Source: DATBLE01 sp963808815 (GTDB lineage Bacteria; Actinomycetota; Thermoleophilia; Gaiellales; Gaiellaceae). Taken from it: a DNA stretch of 64,000 bases. The notes under the pieces are model-generated. The model was not told where the DNA came from and ran no database searches. It was given only the letters and a program-made list of their open reading frames with translations. This document shows positions 25,636 through 34,681 of this stretch, piece after piece (the stretch's first letter is position 1; each line of letters opens with the position of its first letter). The DNA is taken from NCBI GenBank assembly GCA_963808815.1, contig CAWEGI010000019.1, forward strand, positions 296,517 to 360,516, written 5' to 3'. Position numbers and translations under genes: made by a program.

Positions 25636-26027
25636 GCGAGCTCGCGACCTACCGCGGCACCGGCAAGCGCAAGACTTCGGTCGCGCGCGTGATCCTTCGT
25701 CCCGGCGACGGCGCGACCTGGTTCAACGGCCGCAGCCTCGACGACTACTTTCCGCGGGCCAGCCATCGCAACCAGGTGATGGCGCCGCTGCGGGTCGCGG
25801 GGCTCGAGGGCAGCTACGACGTCCGCGTACGTGTGCACGGCGGCGGCCCGTCCGGGCAGGCGGGTGCGGTCCGCCACGGCGTCGCCCGCGCGCTCGTCGA
25901 GGCCGATCCGGAACTGCGGACGGTGCTGAAGCGCGAGGGCTTTCTCGCCCGCGACTCGCGGATCGTCGAGCGCAAGAAGGCCGGCCTGCACAAGGCCCGC
26001 AAGGCCCCTCAGTTCAGTAAGCGCTAA
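25632..26027 (+). CDS. rpsI: 30S ribosomal protein S9
   Basis: Small-subunit protein whose C-terminal tail reaches the P-site tRNA. YRGTGKRKTSVARVILRPGD at the start, VHGGGPSGQAGAVRHGVARA in the middle and the terminal KARKAPQFSKR all match S9. 131 residues, intact. GTG start overlaps rplM; a 28-base gap follows to glmM. Confidence 0.97.
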   Translation: MSELATYRGTGKRKTSVARVILRPGDGATWFNGRSLDDYFPRASHRNQVMAPLRVAGLEGSYDVRVRVHGGGPSGQAGAVRHGVARALVEADPELRTVLKREGFLARDSRIVERKKAGLHKARKAPQFSKR

Positions 26028-26055
26028 CACTGCGCTTCAGCGCCTGGAGGTGCGC

Positions 26056-27342
26056 ATGAGCTCACCGACGCTTATGGCACGCAAATACTTCGGAACGGAC
26101 GGCGTGAGAGGTGTCGTCGGCGAAGACATGACGGCACAGCTCGTCGAGCGGCTCGGCCGTGCGTCGACACTCTGGGTCGGGGGCGGCCCGGTCTTCGTCG
26201 GACGCGACACACGCGGCACCGGTCCGGAGCTGGAGCGCGCATTCGCCAGCGGTGTGGCGTCGGCCGGAGGTCACGCCGTGCTGGCCGGCGTCCTGCCGAC
26301 ACCGGCCGTCGCGCTGCTTGCACTGGATCTCGGCGTGGTCATCTCGGCGTCACACAACCCGCCCGAGTACAACGGGGTCAAGTTCTTCCGCAAGGACGGG
26401 AGCAAGCTCGGCGACGAGGACGAGGAGGCAATCGAGGCGCTGCTCGACGCGCCGCCGAACGAACCGGAGCGCGGCCAGGTCGACACCCTCGAGGTCGCCG
26501 TCGACAGCTACCTGGACCTCGTCATCGAGCGCTTCGGCTCGGATCTCGCAGGCCTGCGCGTCGGCGTCGACTGCGCGAACGGCGCCTATTCCGGGATTGC
26601 GCCCCGTGCCTTCGAGGAGCTCGGCGCCGAGGTGGTCGCAATCGGCGTCGATCCCGACGGAACGAACATCAACGTCGGCTGTGGCGCCACCGACCTGCGT
26701 GCGTTGCAGGCGCTGGTTCGCGATCGGGGGCTCGATCTCGGCGTTGCCTTCGACGGCGACGGTGACCGCATGCTCGCGGTCGACGAGAAGGGCGATTCGC
26801 TGGACGGCGACCAGATCGTCTCGGTACTGGCCCTCGCCCTCGGAGTCGATCTCGTTGCCGTGACGACGATGACGAACATGGGCTTTCACCGCCTCATGGA
26901 CGAACGCGGGATCCGGGTCGTCCTGACCGATGTCGGAGACCGCTACGTGCTCGAGGCGCTGAAGCGAGAGGGCGGGGTCCTCGGTGGCGAGCAGTCCGGT
27001 CATGTCATCTACCTGGACGGTCACGTCACAGGTGACGGCCTGGCCGCCGCGCTGCTCCTCTGCGACGCCGTTCGCGGCCGCTCGGTTTCGGAGGCCGCCG
27101 CAGTGATGGAGCGCCTCCCGCAGGCCAAGGAGAACGTCCGCGTTGCCCGCCGGCAACTCAGCGACCGAATACGCCACGAGGTCGACCGTGTGAACGGCGA
27201 GCTCGAGGGCCGCGGCCGTGTGCTGGTGCGACCCTCGGGTACCGAGCCCGTGATCCGCGTCCTCGCCGAGGCCGAAACGGACGAGGCGGCAGCAGCGCTC
27301 TGTGCTAGCATCAGCGCGCTCGTGCAGCAAGAGCTCGGCTGA
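26056..27342 (+). CDS. glmM: phosphoglucosamine mutase
   Basis: Interconverts glucosamine-6-phosphate and glucosamine-1-phosphate for UDP-GlcNAc synthesis. It opens ARKYFGTDGVRGVVGEDM. The phosphoserine site is S99 in VISASHNPPEYNGVKFF, the metal loop is AFDGDGDRMLAVD (about residue 233), the sugar loop is VLGGEQSGHVIYL, and the phosphate-binding end is VLVRPSGTEPVIRVLAEA. ATG 26056 is preferred because GGAGG lies six bases upstream. 428 residues, intact. With glmS downstream the two catalyse consecutive steps. Confidence 0.95.
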   Translation: MSSPTLMARKYFGTDGVRGVVGEDMTAQLVERLGRASTLWVGGGPVFVGRDTRGTGPELERAFASGVASAGGHAVLAGVLPTPAVALLALDLGVVISASHNPPEYNGVKFFRKDGSKLGDEDEEAIEALLDAPPNEPERGQVDTLEVAVDSYLDLVIERFGSDLAGLRVGVDCANGAYSGIAPRAFEELGAEVVAIGVDPDGTNINVGCGATDLRALQALVRDRGLDLGVAFDGDGDRMLAVDEKGDSLDGDQIVSVLALALGVDLVAVTTMTNMGFHRLMDERGIRVVLTDVGDRYVLEALKREGGVLGGEQSGHVIYLDGHVTGDGLAAALLLCDAVRGRSVSEAAAVMERLPQAKENVRVARRQLSDRIRHEVDRVNGELEGRGRVLVRPSGTEPVIRVLAEAETDEAAAALCASISALVQQELG

Positions 27343-27360
27343 CCGTCCCGACGGCGGGGC

Positions 27361-27384
27361 GGCGAAAAGGCCGGGCTTTTCGTG
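27361..27384 (+). terminator. terminator-like hairpin after glmM
   Basis: CGAAAAG-GCCGGG-CTTTTCG followed by TGTTGG, about 20 bases after the glmM stop. It may end the rplM-rpsI-glmM transcript. glmS then needs its own promoter in the remaining 50 bases, or read-through. Confidence 0.65.
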
Positions 27385-27434
27385 TTGGTGGGTTCATTTC
27401 CGGCCGTTTCGCCTAAACCAGGGAGGAGCGCCAC

Positions 27435-29261
27435 GTGTGCGGGATCATCGGATACGTCGGGCAGCGGGCCTGTAAGCCGCTTCTCGTCCAGGGGTTGGAG
27501 CGGCTCGAGTACCGGGGATACGACTCGGCGGGCTTTGCCCTGCTCGAGGCGGACGGGCTCCAGTACCTGCGCGCCGTCGGCAACCTCCAGCGGCTGAAGC
27601 GGGCCTCCGAGTCACACGAGTCGACCTCGACCACGGGTGTCGGACACACCCGCTGGGCGACGCACGGCGGCGTCTCGCTCGCGAACGCGCACCCGCTCAC
27701 CGGCTGCGACGACGCCGCGCTGTCGATCGTGCTCAACGGGATCGTCGAGAACTACCGCGAGCTCAAGGACTCGCTCGTCAGCGAAGGGCACTCGTTCTCG
27801 TCGGAGACCGACGCCGAGGTGGTCGCCCACCTGATCGAGCGCCACTACGACGGCGACCTCGTCGCTGCCTTCCGGAGCGCCTACGCGCAGCTCGAGGGGC
27901 ACTTCTCGATCGTCGCCATCCACCGCGACCACCCGGGCACCCTCGTCGGCGCTCGGTGCCAGACGCCGTTGGTGGTCGGCGTCGGGGACGGCGAGATGTT
28001 CCTGGCATCCTCGATCGCCGCGTTCCTGCACGAGACGCGCCGCGTGCAGTTCATCGACGACCACCAGGTCGTCGAGCTCCGCCCGGAGGGTGCGACCTTC
28101 CACGGCGAGGACGGCGAGATCGTCCAGCCCGAGGTGACCGAGATCGACTGGGACGACGAGAGCGCGGAGAAGTCGGGCTTCGAGACGTTCATGCTCAAGG
28201 AGATCTACGAGCAGCCCGAGGCGATCCGCGAGACGATCGGCGACCGCGTCCGCGGCCGGCAGCTGATCCTCGAGGACCTCGGTCTCACCGAGCTCGAGAT
28301 CCAGAACCTCCGGCGGATCGTCATCGTCGCCTGCGGCAGCGCTTACCACGCCGGCGTCGTCGGCCGCTACATCATCGAGGAGTGGGCGCGCCTGCCGGTC
28401 GAGCCCGACATCGCCAGCGAATGGATCTACCGCAACCCCGTGTTGACGAAGGACACGCTGGTGATCGGGATCTCGCAGTCCGGGGAGACGCGCGACACGG
28501 TCAACGCGATGAAGCTCGCCCGGGAGCGCGGCGCCAGGACGCTGGCGATCACGAACCTGATGGGCACGCAGATCACGCGGGAGGCCGATGCCGTGCTCTT
28601 CACGCGCTGCGGCCTCGAGATCGGCGTCGCCGCCTCGAAGACGTTCACGGCGCAGGTCGCGCTGCTCTCGCTGCTCGCGCTCAGGCTTGCCGAGGTCAGG
28701 AAGACGCTGCCGCAGCAGCAGATCGACTACATCCTCGATCGCCTGCACGAGCTGCCCGACAAGATGGCGGCGTTCCTCGCCGGCGACCACCCGGTCGACG
28801 AGATCGCCCAGCGCTACTACGACCGCCCGTTCTTCCTCTACCTCGGCCGGCACATCGGGCTGCCGGTGGCGCTCGAGGGTGCCCTCAAGCTCAAGGAGAT
28901 CTCGTACATCCCGACGGAGGCGTACTCGGCCGGCGAGATGAAGCACGGCCCGATTGCGCTGCTCGAGCCGGGCACGCCGGTGGTCGTAGTCGCCACCGAC
29001 AACCACGTCTACGACAAGATCGTCTCCAACATCCAGGAGACCCGCGCCCGCGGGGCGAACGTGATCGCGATCGCGACCGACGGCAACGAGGACATCCAGC
29101 ACCACGCCGACGACGTCATCTACGTGCCGAAGACGCCGAACTTCCTCCAGGCGGCGCTCGCGGTCGTCCCGCTCCAGCTGCTCGCGTACCGGATCGCGCG
29201 GCTCCGCGGGCTCAACGTGGATCAGCCTCGCAATCTCGCCAAGACGGTCACGGTCGAATAG
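27435..29261 (+). CDS. glmS: glutamine-fructose-6-phosphate aminotransferase (isomerising)
   Basis: Makes glucosamine-6-phosphate from fructose-6-phosphate and glutamine. CGIIGYVGQRACKPLLVQGL puts the nucleophile Cys directly after the initiator. The N-terminal Ntn domain includes HTRWATHGGVSLANAHPLTG and LNGIVENYRELK; two SIS domains follow (VACGSAYHAGVVGRY, GISQSGETRDTVNAMKLA, LGRHIGLPVALEGALKLKEI) and the end NLAKTVTVE is typical. GTG 27435 with AGGGAGGAG upstream. 608 residues, intact. No room for a glmS ribozyme. Confidence 0.97.
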   Translation: MCGIIGYVGQRACKPLLVQGLERLEYRGYDSAGFALLEADGLQYLRAVGNLQRLKRASESHESTSTTGVGHTRWATHGGVSLANAHPLTGCDDAALSIVLNGIVENYRELKDSLVSEGHSFSSETDAEVVAHLIERHYDGDLVAAFRSAYAQLEGHFSIVAIHRDHPGTLVGARCQTPLVVGVGDGEMFLASSIAAFLHETRRVQFIDDHQVVELRPEGATFHGEDGEIVQPEVTEIDWDDESAEKSGFETFMLKEIYEQPEAIRETIGDRVRGRQLILEDLGLTELEIQNLRRIVIVACGSAYHAGVVGRYIIEEWARLPVEPDIASEWIYRNPVLTKDTLVIGISQSGETRDTVNAMKLARERGARTLAITNLMGTQITREADAVLFTRCGLEIGVAASKTFTAQVALLSLLALRLAEVRKTLPQQQIDYILDRLHELPDKMAAFLAGDHPVDEIAQRYYDRPFFLYLGRHIGLPVALEGALKLKEISYIPTEAYSAGEMKHGPIALLEPGTPVVVVATDNHVYDKIVSNIQETRARGANVIAIATDGNEDIQHHADDVIYVPKTPNFLQAALAVVPLQLLAYRIARLRGLNVDQPRNLAKTVTVE

Positions 29262-29268
29262 GAGAGGC

Positions 29269-29328
29269 GGTCCCCGGAGGGACCGTCCCTCATTTCCATG
29301 GGTCAGACCCCTGCGGGGTCAGACCCTA
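29269..29328. repeat. two adjacent palindromic elements after glmS
   Basis: First GGTCCC-CGGA-GGGACC (29269-29284). Then GGGTCAGACCCC and GGGGTCAGACCC, which form both a direct GGTCAGACC repeat and a central GACCCC-TGC-GGGGTC palindrome (29301-29328). They fill the gap between convergent genes glmS and the glycoside hydrolase, overlap its stop codon, and could end transcription from both sides. Confidence 0.75.
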
Positions 29329-30741
29329 GATCGCTCGGACGAGGACCTCCCGGTCGACCCGGTTGCCGTTCGCGTCGACCGCGGCGATCGTGATGTTGTA
29401 GTTGTGGTTCTTGACCGCCGTGAACGGGGCCTTGAAGGTCACCCAGCCGTCGTAGCCGATCACCGAGACCGGCTGGGCGGTCTTGAGCACCCTCGAGCCG
29501 TCGTAGATGGCGATCGTCATCCCGACCTTCGCGCCGGCGCCGGAGCGCGACCAGAGCTCGAGCGCCGCGAACTTGACGGTCGGGTTGGCGGTGCCGCCCT
29601 TCACGAAGATCTGCGGATTACGCCCGTCGTACTGCGTCGCCAGGCTCGTGAACGCGGAGAACGCGGGCTTCTTGGCCCCGTCACGCTTGACCAGACCGCT
29701 CTGCCAGGCGCTGGTCGGGTCGTCCCGCAGGATGAACCAGATGAAGATCGACACCTTGGGGTCGTCGGCCGCGAAGCGCAGCGCCGTCCGCAGGTACGCG
29801 GCCTGCTGTGCGTAGGTCACGCCCTTCGGCTCCTCCGGCTTCGTCTCGTGACCGTACTCGGTGATCCACATGATCACGTTGCGCTTGAACCAGTGGCCGA
29901 GCTGGTTCTCGAACCGCGGCAGGTTCGCCAGAGTCACGTTCGGCCAGCGCGTCTTCGCCAGCGGCTTGCCCGAGATCGACGTCGGATACGGGTGGTGCGA
30001 CCAGGCGTCGAAGCGCAGCGCCGGCTTCTGCTTCGACAGCAGCTCCGCGAACTTCCCCGGTGACTCGGTCTCCTGCGTGCCCTGCTTGCCCAGGTAGCGG
30101 TCGCGCCCGCGGGCCGAGGTCTCGCCGATCCCGACCAGCGAGCGGGTGTTGCCCGCCTTGATCCCCGCGTAGGCTGCGCGGTAGAGCTTCGCGTAGATCG
30201 CCGGTGCGACCGGCTTGCCCTTCGAGTCGTACTGGGGTGAGAGGAACTGGCCGAGGTTCGACTCGTTCCAGACCGAGTAGTAGCGCACGAAGGGGAAGCC
30301 CTGGTAACGGCCCGAGTAGCGCGACGCAAGTGCGCGCGCGAAGCTCTGGAGCGTCGAGTAGTTGGTCGGCGCGAAGTTCTGGCCCTTGCCGCCGTTCGCC
30401 CATGACGGCGTGCCCCAGATCGTCAGCATGACCTCCATGCCGTGCAGGCCCGCGTTGCGCACGAACTCGTCGAGATCGTCGAAGCGGTAGGCCGGGTCGA
30501 ACGGATTGGCACCGTTTGCGGGTCTGGTCTGCGCGATCCTCGACCAGTAGACCGTCGTCCGGACGATGCCTGCGTGCGCCTGCTCGCCGAGGTCGAAGAC
30601 ATTGAGCCGATCGTCACGCCAGCGGAGGCTGGGATCGTCCTGGAAACCGATCATCATGCGCGGCTGGGCCGACGCGATGACCGGGAAGACGGCGGTCACC
30701 GCTACACAGGCAGCGGCAACGAGGAATAGACGCAAACGCAT
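29326..30741 (-). CDS. secreted glycoside hydrolase, clan GH-A type (cellulase/GH5 or GH39-like)
   Basis: 471 residues with a signal peptide (LRLFLVAAACVAVTAVFPVI then ASA-Q). A TIM-barrel glycosidase: the acid/base Glu is in YYSVWNESNLGQF and the nucleophile Glu in IMWITEYGHETKP, the order and spacing of clan GH-A. The sequence LTIWGTPSWANGGKGQNFAP is the usual loop of this group. A C-terminal beta-sandwich (from about residue 370: IFVKGGTANPTVKFAALE) may bind carbohydrate. Substrate not deducible. RBS AAGGGAG, start ATG 30741. Confidence 0.75.
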   Translation of the reverse strand: MRLRLFLVAAACVAVTAVFPVIASAQPRMMIGFQDDPSLRWRDDRLNVFDLGEQAHAGIVRTTVYWSRIAQTRPANGANPFDPAYRFDDLDEFVRNAGLHGMEVMLTIWGTPSWANGGKGQNFAPTNYSTLQSFARALASRYSGRYQGFPFVRYYSVWNESNLGQFLSPQYDSKGKPVAPAIYAKLYRAAYAGIKAGNTRSLVGIGETSARGRDRYLGKQGTQETESPGKFAELLSKQKPALRFDAWSHHPYPTSISGKPLAKTRWPNVTLANLPRFENQLGHWFKRNVIMWITEYGHETKPEEPKGVTYAQQAAYLRTALRFAADDPKVSIFIWFILRDDPTSAWQSGLVKRDGAKKPAFSAFTSLATQYDGRNPQIFVKGGTANPTVKFAALELWSRSGAGAKVGMTIAIYDGSRVLKTAQPVSVIGYDGWVTFKAPFTAVKNHNYNITIAAVDANGNRVDREVLVRAI

Positions 30742-30823
30742 GGGCAGATGCTCCCTTCGGTCGGGGAAGGTCGAGACAGACTAGCGACGCTTTTTCCAGG
30801 AACCCGCCGTTCTTACACACTGC

Positions 30824-31231
30824 TTACGTCGGTGGCCGACGCAGCTTCTTGGTCGCTGAACGCTGGCGTTTCTGCTCGAGCCTGCGTTCCCGCGATGCCG
30901 CGGTGGGCGCGGTCGGACGGCGCCGGCGCTCGACGCGCAGAGCCTTGCGGAGCGCCTCGACCAGGCGCTCGACCGCCAGCTCACGGTTTCGCCACTGGCT
31001 CCGCTCGTCCTGCGCGACCGCGCGCAGCACCGGCCCCGACCGGTCGATTACGCGCCGCTTCTGCGCGGGTGTCAGCGCGGACGAGCTCTCGACGTCGAAG
31101 ATCGCCTCCACGCGGGTCTCCGACCGCTGCGCGTGCTGTCCGCCCGGGCCGCTCGACCGCGAGAACCTGAGCTCGATCTCGTCGAGGGGGAGGCTCACGG
31201 AGCGGGTGACGTAAATAGACTCGCCGGGCAT
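30824..31231 (-). CDS. arfB: peptidyl-tRNA hydrolase ArfB (class I release factor domain)
   Basis: Ribosome-rescue factor that releases peptides from stalled ribosomes without a stop codon. 135 residues. YVTRSVSLPLDEIELRFSRS leads into SSGPGGQHAQRSETRVE, with the catalytic GGQ at residues 30-32. The C-terminal tail is Lys/Arg-rich (LEQKRQRSATKKLRRPP), the part that enters the mRNA channel. ATG 31231 shares the tetranucleotide CATG with the divergent HAD gene start. Confidence 0.88.
   Translation of the reverse strand: MPGESIYVTRSVSLPLDEIELRFSRSSGPGGQHAQRSETRVEAIFDVESSSALTPAQKRRVIDRSGPVLRAVAQDERSQWRNRELAVERLVEALRKALRVERRRRPTAPTAASRERRLEQKRQRSATKKLRRPPT
31216..31221 (+). promoter_or_regulatory. 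-10 box TAGACT for the HAD-acpS-nnr-alr operon
   Basis: TAGACT with eight bases to ATG 31230. Identical boxes precede 36391 and 38437 and the tRNA-His gene. Confidence 0.5.
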
Positions 31232-32006
31232 GGCGGCCATTCTGCTCGACGTCGACGGCGTTCTCCATGTCTCCGGCAAGGCGATTCCGGGGGCAGCGGA
31301 GGCGGTCAGAGAGCTGCGGCGGGCGGGCCATCGCCTGCGGTTCGTCACGAACAACACCAGCAGGCCGCGTGGCGCGCTCGCGGAGGAGCTCCGGCGATGC
31401 GGGATCGAGCTCGGCGACGAGGAGCTCCAGACGACTGCGGCCGCCGCCGCCCACGCGCTCGCCGGCCGGCGGGTGCTCGCACTGGTGATGGCGGCTCTCG
31501 TCGCGGATCTCGACGGAATGGAGCTCGTCGGCGACGGGGCAGAGGCCGTGTTGCTGGGCGGCGCGGACGAGACCGAGGAGACGGGACGCGTCTTCAGCTA
31601 CATGAACCTCGCCCGCGCCTTCGGCGAGCTCGAGCTGGGAGCCGAGCTCTACTGCCTGCACAAGAACCGGTGGTGGCAGACCTCGCGCGGACCGCAGCTC
31701 GACTCGGGTGCCTTCGTCGCCGGCCTCGAGTTCGCCGCCGGAGTGGAGGCGACCGTGCTCGGCAAACCGAGCCCGGCCTACTTCGAGGCGGCGCTCGAAG
31801 CGCTCGACGCCGAGCCCGGGCTGACCTGGATGGTCGGCGACGACCTCGACTCCGACGTCGCCGGCGCCCAGCGCTACGGGCTGAAGACGGTGCTCGTCCG
31901 CACGGGGAAGTTCCGGCCCGACGAGCTCGACCGATCGACCGTGGTTCCCGACGCCGTGATCAGCTCGGTCGCGTACCTGCCCGAGTGGCTCGAGCGGGCC
32001 CAGTGA
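31230..32006 (+). CDS. HAD-superfamily IIA hydrolase (NagD-like phosphatase)
   Basis: 258 residues. Motif I is MAAILLDVDGVLHVSGKAIP (nucleophile Asp at about 8), motif II FVTNNTSRPRGALAEELRR, motif III/IV VLGKPSPAYFEAAL and WMVGDDLDSDVAGAQRYGLK. The IIA cap, about residues 80-175, is typical of NagD, pyridoxal phosphatase and p-nitrophenyl phosphatase. Substrate unknown. The stop overlaps the acpS GTG, so it leads a run of six overlapping genes. Confidence 0.85.
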   Translation: MAAILLDVDGVLHVSGKAIPGAAEAVRELRRAGHRLRFVTNNTSRPRGALAEELRRCGIELGDEELQTTAAAAAHALAGRRVLALVMAALVADLDGMELVGDGAEAVLLGGADETEETGRVFSYMNLARAFGELELGAELYCLHKNRWWQTSRGPQLDSGAFVAGLEFAAGVEATVLGKPSPAYFEAALEALDAEPGLTWMVGDDLDSDVAGAQRYGLKTVLVRTGKFRPDELDRSTVVPDAVISSVAYLPEWLERAQ

Positions 32007-32368
32007 CCGTCGGCGTCGACCTGATCGAGATCGAGCGGGTGCGGCGCGCGCTCGCGCGGTACCCGTCCTTTCGCGAACGCTGCTTCACGGAGGCCGAGCA
32101 GGCGTACTGCGACTCCCGCCCGAACCCGGCGCAGCACTACGCCGCGCGCTTCGCAGGCAAGGAGGCGGTCGGGAAGGCGATCGGCTTCGGGGTGGCGCGG
32201 GCGTTCGCCTGGCGCGACGTCGAGATCGCCGGCCGGCCGAAGCCCGGCGTCCTGCTGTCGGGGCGCGTGGCGGCGTGGGCCGAACGGGTCGGAGCGGGAA
32301 GCCTCGATCTCTCGATGACGCACTCGCGCGAGCTCGCCGCCGCTGTCTGTGTCGCGGCCGATGCTTGA
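32003..32368 (+). CDS. acpS: holo-[acyl-carrier-protein] synthase
   Basis: Transfers 4'-phosphopantetheine from CoA to ACP. 121 residues: VGVDLIEIERVRRALARYP carries the Mg-binding Asp of the family, RFAGKEAVGKAIGFG the second acidic/Lys site, and DLSMTHSRELAAAVCVA the C-terminal strand. GTG overlaps the HAD stop; the 3' end overlaps nnr. Confidence 0.93.
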   Translation: MTVGVDLIEIERVRRALARYPSFRERCFTEAEQAYCDSRPNPAQHYAARFAGKEAVGKAIGFGVARAFAWRDVEIAGRPKPGVLLSGRVAAWAERVGAGSLDLSMTHSRELAAAVCVAADA

Positions 32369-33653
32369 ACCCCTCTACACGGCCGCCGAGATGAAGGAGG
32401 CGGAGGCGGGCCACGACGTGCAGACGCTGATGGAGCGCGCCGGCCGCGCGGTGGCCGAAGAGGCGCTCCGCCGCTACCCCGACGCGCAGTCGTTCGGGGC
32501 GGTGTGCGGCGGCGGCGCCAACGGTGGCGACGGAAGGATCGCACTCGACGTTCTGCGGTCCGCGGGAAAGGGCGCGGACGAGGGGACGAACGGCGACGTG
32601 CTGATCGACGCCCTGTTCGGAACCGGCTTCCACGGCGAGCCGCGGCCAGAGGCTGCCCGGCTGATCGAGGAGATCAACGCCGCTGCGGCTCCGGTCGTCG
32701 CGGTCGACCTGCCGTCCGGCGTCGATGCCGACACAGGCGAGATCGCCGGCGCCGCGGTGCGCGCCGACGTGACCGTGACGATGCACGGCCGCAAGGTCGG
32801 ACTCGAGGTTGCTCCGGGCAGGTTCCGCGCCGGCGAGGTGGTCGTCGCCGACATCGGGCTCGAGCACCGCGAGACCAGTGCGGCCATCGTCGACCGCGCG
32901 GTGCTCGGCCTGGTGCCGCGCAAGCGCGAAACCGACAACAAGTACACCGCCGGGGCGCTCCTGGTCGTCGGCGGCTCGCCGGGCATGGCCGGTTCGGTCA
33001 CCCTGACGGCGTCGGCCGCCTTCAGGGCGGACGCCGGCTACGTGACGATCTGCTCCGAGGTCGAGCCTCCGGTGCTGGAGGCGGTGAAGCGTCCGCTCGA
33101 GGAGACGTTCGACGCCGCGCCGCGCCACGGCGCGCTGGCGGTCGGCCCCGGCCTCGGGCGATCCGACGAGAAGCGTGCGCTCGTCCGCCGGCTGCTCGAG
33201 GAGACCGAGCTGCCGGCGGTCGTCGACGCCGATGCGCTCTTCGGGCTCGAGCCGTTCACGCGCACCGCGCCGACCGTGCTGACTCCGCACGAGGGCGAGC
33301 TCGGCCGGCTGCTCGACCGCGACTCGTCCTGGGTGGCCGCGCACCGGCTGGCGGCGGTGAGCGAGACGGCGGAGCGGTTCGGCTGCATCTGCCTGCTGAA
33401 GGGCGTCGATGCGCTGATCGCCGCGCCGGGAGAGGGCGTTCTCGTCGCCGCGCTGGGGCCGCCGTCCCTCGCCACCGCGGGCACCGGCGACGTGCTCACC
33501 GGCGTGATCGGCGCGTTCCTCGCGAAGGGGATGGACGCCCGGATCGCTGCGGCGGCGGGGGCGGTCGCCTGCGACATGGCCGCGCGCCTCGGGCCTGAGC
33601 GGGGCCTCGTCGCCTCGGATGTGGTCGGGCTGCTTCCCGCCGCGCTCGCGTGA
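32361..33653 (+). CDS. nnr: bifunctional NAD(P)H-hydrate epimerase / ADP-dependent dehydratase
   Basis: Repairs hydrated NAD(P)H. N-terminal NnrE (YjeF_N) domain, about residues 1-190: AVCGGGANGGDGRIALDVLR and VVAVDLPSGVDADTGEIAGA. C-terminal NnrD (carbohydrate-kinase-like) domain: KYTAGALLVVGGSPGMAGSV, VVDADALFGLEPF, TVLTPHEGELGRLL and SLATAGTGDVLTGVIGAFLA. The two domains are fused as in E. coli YjeF. The N-domain looks somewhat short. ATG 32361 overlaps acpS; the stop overlaps alr. Confidence 0.9.
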   Translation: MLEPLYTAAEMKEAEAGHDVQTLMERAGRAVAEEALRRYPDAQSFGAVCGGGANGGDGRIALDVLRSAGKGADEGTNGDVLIDALFGTGFHGEPRPEAARLIEEINAAAAPVVAVDLPSGVDADTGEIAGAAVRADVTVTMHGRKVGLEVAPGRFRAGEVVVADIGLEHRETSAAIVDRAVLGLVPRKRETDNKYTAGALLVVGGSPGMAGSVTLTASAAFRADAGYVTICSEVEPPVLEAVKRPLEETFDAAPRHGALAVGPGLGRSDEKRALVRRLLEETELPAVVDADALFGLEPFTRTAPTVLTPHEGELGRLLDRDSSWVAAHRLAAVSETAERFGCICLLKGVDALIAAPGEGVLVAALGPPSLATAGTGDVLTGVIGAFLAKGMDARIAAAAGAVACDMAARLGPERGLVASDVVGLLPAALA

Positions 33654-34681
33654 CGATGCCGCGGTCGGAGATCACGATCGACCTGGGCGCGGTCCGCCGG
33701 AACGCCCGTGTTCTGCTCGGTGTGCTCGCCGGCGCAGAGCTCTGGGCAGTGGTCAAGGCCGACGGCTACGGCCACGGAGCGATCGACGTCGGCGGGGCGG
33801 CGCTCGGGGCGGGCGCGACCGCGCTCTGCACCGCCACGGTCGCCGAGGCGCTCGTGCTGAGGACGGTCCTCCGCGACGCCCGCATCGTCGTCCTGGGGCC
33901 GGCCGCCGAACAGGAGCTCGAAGAGGCACGCGACGCGCGGCTGGAGCTCGTGGTCGCCGACGACCGGCCACTGCCGGAGGGCATCCCGGTCCATCTGAAG
34001 CTCGACACCGGCATGGGCCGCTGGGGGCTCTCGGAGCTGCCCACCCCTTCCAGGCATGTGGTCGGGCTGATGTCCCATCTCGCCACCGCCGACTCCGACC
34101 CCGCCTTTGCCGAGCTGCAGATCAAGCGTTTCCGGGAGGCGACCGACGCCTATTCGAGCCTCACCCGGCACATCGCGAACAGCGCGGCGACGCTCCGGTT
34201 GCCGTCCGCGCGGTTCGACGCGGGCCGCTGCGGGATCGCGCTCTACGGCCTCTCCCCGTTCGGCGTCGACCCGGTCGACGACGGGTTGGAGCCCGTGCTC
34301 GGCTGGCGGAGCGAGGTCGCCCGGGTCAAGCTGCTCGAGGTGGGGGAGAGCACCGGTTACGGCCGGCGGTTCGTGGCTGGGCGCCCGACCTGGATCGGGA
34401 TCGTGCCGGTCGGCTACGCGGACGGCTTCCGGCGTGACCTCACCGGCACCTCGGTCAGGGTCGGCGACGACCTGCGGACGGTCGTCGGGGCGATCTCGAT
34501 GGACTCCTTCGCCGTGGAGCTCCCCGACCGGGTGCCGCTGGGGACACCCGTGACCCTGATCGGAGACGGGGTGCTCGCCGACGACCATGCCCGGGTCGCA
34601 GGCACGATCTCCTACGAGCTCGTCTGTGGCATAGGGTCGTGCCCTGTGCGAGCGCGGCGGTCGCTCGTCGACGATGCTTGA
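33650..34681 (+). CDS. alr: alanine racemase
   Basis: PLP enzyme giving D-alanine for peptidoglycan. The PLP lysine is K36 in LWAVVKADGYGHGAIDV. Then HLKLDTGMGRWGLSE, RCGIALYGLSPFGVDP, WIGIVPVGYADGFRRD and VVGAISMDSFAVEL, all typical of the fold III barrel and the catalytic-tyrosine C-domain. 343 residues, intact. It shares an operon with nnr, acpS and pcnB, an arrangement common in actinobacteria (tsaE/rimI usually follow, but not here). Confidence 0.92.
   Translation: MTMPRSEITIDLGAVRRNARVLLGVLAGAELWAVVKADGYGHGAIDVGGAALGAGATALCTATVAEALVLRTVLRDARIVVLGPAAEQELEEARDARLELVVADDRPLPEGIPVHLKLDTGMGRWGLSELPTPSRHVVGLMSHLATADSDPAFAELQIKRFREATDAYSSLTRHIANSAATLRLPSARFDAGRCGIALYGLSPFGVDPVDDGLEPVLGWRSEVARVKLLEVGESTGYGRRFVAGRPTWIGIVPVGYADGFRRDLTGTSVRVGDDLRTVVGAISMDSFAVELPDRVPLGTPVTLIGDGVLADDHARVAGTISYELVCGIGSCPVRARRSLVDDA

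Noticed and set aside
27343..27434. glmS ribozyme
   Set aside because: Only about 50 bases lie between the glmM hairpin and the glmS start; far too short for the ribozyme fold.
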